A stretch of 52,090 nucleotides of DNA from NCBI GenBank assembly GCA_005777235.1, contig SXND01000089.1:1-52090 (forward strand), written 5' to 3'. Both the position numbers and the translations under genes were made by a program. Shown one piece after another: positions 49,586-52,090 of the stretch. The notes beneath the pieces were generated by a model that saw nothing but the letters and a program-made list of their open reading frames with translations, did not search any database and was not told the DNA's origin. The DNA is from Pseudomonadota bacterium. GTDB lineage: Bacteria > Tectomicrobia > Entotheonellia > Entotheonellales > Entotheonellaceae. How positions within the stretch are numbered: position 1 is the stretch's first letter; every line of letters begins with the position of its first letter.

Positions 49586-50542
49586 ATGGCCGAGGCAACT
49601 GTCCCCCAACCGTTACGCACCAGGTTGAGCTTCGATGAGATCTCCGAGAGCACCCAGGCGCAGCGCCGTGGCCGTATCTGGCGCGTCTTTACTGACGCGC
49701 TGTGGGAACTGTGGAAGAATCGCCTGGCTACCCTGGGCGCTGGCATGGTGCTGCTGCTCTTTCTGGTGGCGATCTGTGCACCGCTGCTGGCACGCTATGA
49801 TCCCGTGAAACAGAATTATCGGGAGATGCTGCAAGGCCCCAGTGCGGCGCACTACTTTGGCACCGATAAATTCGGCCGCGACATCTGGTCGCGGGTGGTC
49901 TGGGGCGCCCAGCGCTCCGTGACCATCAGCGTGTTTGCGGTACTCGTCGGCATTCTCTGTGGCGTGCCGCTCGGCACCATCTCTGGCTATTACGGCGGCA
50001 AGCTCGACGCCATACTCATGCGGGTGGTCGATGCCTGGTTGGCTTTCCCCGGTATTTTGTTTTACCTGGTGGCGGCGACCATCATCCATGCCTATAAGCT
50101 GTCGCTGTTCTGGAACACCGTTGGCCTCATCATCGCCCTGGGCACGGCGCAAACCCCCGCCATGGCCCGCCTGGTGCGCGGCTCAGTCCTCGCCGAGCGC
50201 GAACGGGAATACGTGGAGGCCTCGCGCGTCATTGGTGAGGGCAATCTCTATATCGCCTTTCGTCAGATCCTGCCCAACTGTATGTCGCCGATCATCATCC
50301 AGTCGACCATTTTACTGGGCGTCGAAATGCTAGTCTTGGCGGCGTTGTCCTTCCTGGGCTTGGGCGCCCCACCCCCGACGCCTGACTGGGGCGCCGATCT
50401 CAACTTGGCGCGTGAGCATATGGAGACCTTGCCGTACCTGGCGATTTTCCCTGGGCTGGCAATTTCCTTTGCCGTGTTGGGTTTTAATTTATTTGGTGAC
50501 GGCCTGCGTGATATGCTCGACCCTCGCGTGGCGGACCGCTAG
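49586..50542 (+). CDS. ABC peptide-type permease, DppC-like
   Basis: 318 residues, ATG 49586 after AGGAG. The long N-terminal cytoplasmic segment (RIWRVFTDALWELWKNRLAT), the periplasmic region HYFGTDKFGRDIWSRVVWGA and the EAA loop E-Y-V-E-A-S-R-V-I-G-E-G identify the DppC/OppC group. Its last part, FNLFGDGLRDMLDPR, is the usual family end. Next ATPase gene begins 38 bp downstream. Confidence 0.95.
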   Translation: MAEATVPQPLRTRLSFDEISESTQAQRRGRIWRVFTDALWELWKNRLATLGAGMVLLLFLVAICAPLLARYDPVKQNYREMLQGPSAAHYFGTDKFGRDIWSRVVWGAQRSVTISVFAVLVGILCGVPLGTISGYYGGKLDAILMRVVDAWLAFPGILFYLVAATIIHAYKLSLFWNTVGLIIALGTAQTPAMARLVRGSVLAEREREYVEASRVIGEGNLYIAFRQILPNCMSPIIIQSTILLGVEMLVLAALSFLGLGAPPPTPDWGADLNLAREHMETLPYLAIFPGLAISFAVLGFNLFGDGLRDMLDPRVADR

Positions 50543-50579
50543 TGAGACACCTGGAAGGCTGTGACTGGAGAGCGATGCT

Positions 50580-51548
50580 ATGGCTGAGCCCGTATTGCAA
50601 CTGGAAGATCTCACCGTGCGGTTTCATCTCAAGCGTGGCCAATTGACTGCCGTGGATGGGGTGACCTTCACGGTGCACCGCAGCGAAACGTTCGGTTTAG
50701 TCGGGGAGTCTGGCTCAGGCAAAACCGTCACCGCGCGCTCGGTGATGCGGCTCGTGCCCACCCCGCCAGGCGAAATGGTCCGTGGACGCATTCTCTTTGA
50801 AGGGAAGGACATTCTCAAACACTCGGCCCGCGAGATGCGCGAACTGCGTGGCACCCACATGGCCATGGTGTTCCAGGAACCCATGAGCGCCCTGAATCCC
50901 GTCTTTACCGTGGGGTATCAGATTGCTGACGCGCTCAGAACCAACTTAGGGATGACGAAGCACGAGGCCAAAGAGCGCGTGCTGGAGTTGATGCACCTCG
51001 TGGGCATCCCCTCACCCGCCTCGCGCTATAACAATTATGTGCACGAATTCAGCGGCGGGATGCGGCAGCGCGTCATGCTGGCCATGGCCCTGAGCTGCAA
51101 CCCGACTTTTCTCATTGCCGATGAACCCACCACGGCGCTCGACGTCACCATCCAAGCCACGATTCTCGAACTTATCCGCAGCATGATCGAGCGCTTGCAG
51201 ATGTCGCTGATCTTCATCACCCACAATCTGGGCGTCGTGGCGCACACCTGCGATACCATCGGGGTGATGTATGCCTCACATCTCGTCGAACTGGCGACCA
51301 CAGACGAGCTGTTTACCCACCCGCTGCACCCCTATACCATTGGTCTGCTCAACTCCATTCCGCGTCTGGACGCCCAGACCAAGTATCTCACGCCGATTAC
51401 GGGGTCCGTGTGCAATATGCTAGAGCCACCGCAGGGCTGTAAATTTCACCCCCGCTGTGCGCATGCCATGGACATCTGTGCCCAGGAAGTGCCACGTTTC
51501 CGTGAGGTGGCCCCGGGCCATTTCGCGGCGTGTCACTTGCATCCCTAA
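50580..51548 (+). CDS. ABC peptide-type ATPase, DppD-like
   Basis: 322 residues. Walker A is GESGSGKT, the signature is FSGGMRQRVMLAMAL, Walker B LIADEPTTALDVT and the switch His is in ITHNLG. The C-terminal oligopeptide/dipeptide extension (GCKFHPRCAHAMDIC, Cys-rich, often binding an iron-sulphur cluster) is present. GGAGAGCGATGCT precedes the ATG at 50580. The partner ATPase follows after 30 bp. Confidence 0.95.
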   Translation: MAEPVLQLEDLTVRFHLKRGQLTAVDGVTFTVHRSETFGLVGESGSGKTVTARSVMRLVPTPPGEMVRGRILFEGKDILKHSAREMRELRGTHMAMVFQEPMSALNPVFTVGYQIADALRTNLGMTKHEAKERVLELMHLVGIPSPASRYNNYVHEFSGGMRQRVMLAMALSCNPTFLIADEPTTALDVTIQATILELIRSMIERLQMSLIFITHNLGVVAHTCDTIGVMYASHLVELATTDELFTHPLHPYTIGLLNSIPRLDAQTKYLTPITGSVCNMLEPPQGCKFHPRCAHAMDICAQEVPRFREVAPGHFAACHLHP

Positions 51549-51578
51549 TGCCCCCGCGAGGCCGACGGAGCGCTCCTT

Positions 51579-52090
51579 ATGAGTGACGCTTTTCTCGAAG
51601 TGCAGCACTTGACGAAACATTTCTCGCTGAATAACGACGTCATTTCCCGCCTGACCGGGAAAACGCGCACGCTGAAGGCCGTTGATGACATTAGTTTCTT
51701 TATTCGCCCCGGCGAAACGCTGGGCCTGGTGGGCGAGAGCGGCTGCGGCAAGTCGACCACGGCGCGCCTGATTACGCGCCTCATCGAACCCTCCAGCGGC
51801 AGTATTCTGTTGCGCGGCGAGGATCTGTTAGGCTTGCCGCCCAACCGCATGCTGGAGATGCGCAAGACTATCCAATTGGTGTTTCAGGATCCCTACAGTT
51901 CGCTCAACCCGCGTAAGACCGTCATGCAGATCCTCAGTCGGCCTCTCGAAGTCCACGACCTGGCGCATGGCTGGGCCGCCAAGCGTCAGCATGTGTTGCA
52001 GCTGCTGCGCCTGGTGGGTCTGGGGGTCGAGCACGTTGACCGCTATCCGCACGAGTTCAGCGGTGGCCAGCGCCAGCGCCTGGCCATTGC
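51579..52090 (+). CDS. ABC peptide-type ATPase, DppF-like (partial)
   Basis: The ATG at 51579 follows GACGGAGCGCTCC; about 170 codons are seen before the window ends. Walker A is GESGCGKST and the signature starts EFSGGQRQRLAI at the very edge. QLVFQDPYSSLNPRKTV (Q-loop region) is normal for DppF. The Walker B and C-terminal part lie outside. Confidence 0.93.
   Translation, partial: MSDAFLEVQHLTKHFSLNNDVISRLTGKTRTLKAVDDISFFIRPGETLGLVGESGCGKSTTARLITRLIEPSSGSILLRGEDLLGLPPNRMLEMRKTIQLVFQDPYSSLNPRKTVMQILSRPLEVHDLAHGWAAKRQHVLQLLRLVGLGVEHVDRYPHEFSGGQRQRLAI

Overview
The window reads as a GC-rich chromosome segment from an uncultured, hopanoid-producing, probably diderm bacterium. Gene content (hopanoid genes, a soluble reductive-dehalogenase-like protein, amidohydrolase, Tat-exported peptide-binding proteins, many decayed mobile elements) would suit a Tectomicrobia/Entotheonella-like or similar soil/marine lineage, but that assignment is a guess from gene content only. 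Housekeeping anchors are apt, engB, metK and a tRNA-Pro(CGG).

Layout. 1-4.0 kb is an accessory island: the tail of an ISAs1-type transposase, a small unknown gene, and a two-gene DUF262 + HEPN-nuclease module (probable defence) split by an IS630-family element with TA target duplication. 4.2-9.6 kb holds an NB-ARC/TPR remnant broken by a MITE-like palindrome, a tandem ferredoxin-fold protein with an amidohydrolase, a small secreted protein and a long GAF protein with a frameshift. 9.7-20.7 kb carries an acyl-CoA-dehydrogenase-like flavoenzyme, the tRNA, a LysM/M23 lipoprotein, apt, a universal stress protein, two small tandem membrane proteins, a double-VWA membrane protein, engB, metK, a ferredoxin and a tandem carboxymuconolactone-decarboxylase-like protein.

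20.7-23.6 kb is the most interesting stretch. A BtuF-like corrinoid-binding protein is interrupted by one in-frame UGA exactly where the family has the second Cys of a C-x-x-C motif, and a hairpin resembling a bacterial SECIS element lies 17 nt downstream. This is best read as a selenoprotein (CEV-Sec). It is divergent from a corrinoid/iron-sulphur reductive-dehalogenase-like gene, with a decayed TnpB gene between them.

27.4-34.3 kb is a hopanoid block: shc, hpnG, hpnA and hpnH, with an aquaporin and a CruF-like carotenoid/terpenoid gene inside. 34.4-40.7 kb has a metallo-beta-lactamase-fold hydrolase, an FAD oxidoreductase, a PAS histidine kinase with two response regulators and a Tim44-like membrane protein. 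41.2-52.1 kb has a luciferase-like pseudogene, then three paralogous Tat-exported family-5 solute-binding proteins separated by a dead transposase and nested palindromic repeats. These lead into a DppBCDF-type ABC transporter that runs off the window end.
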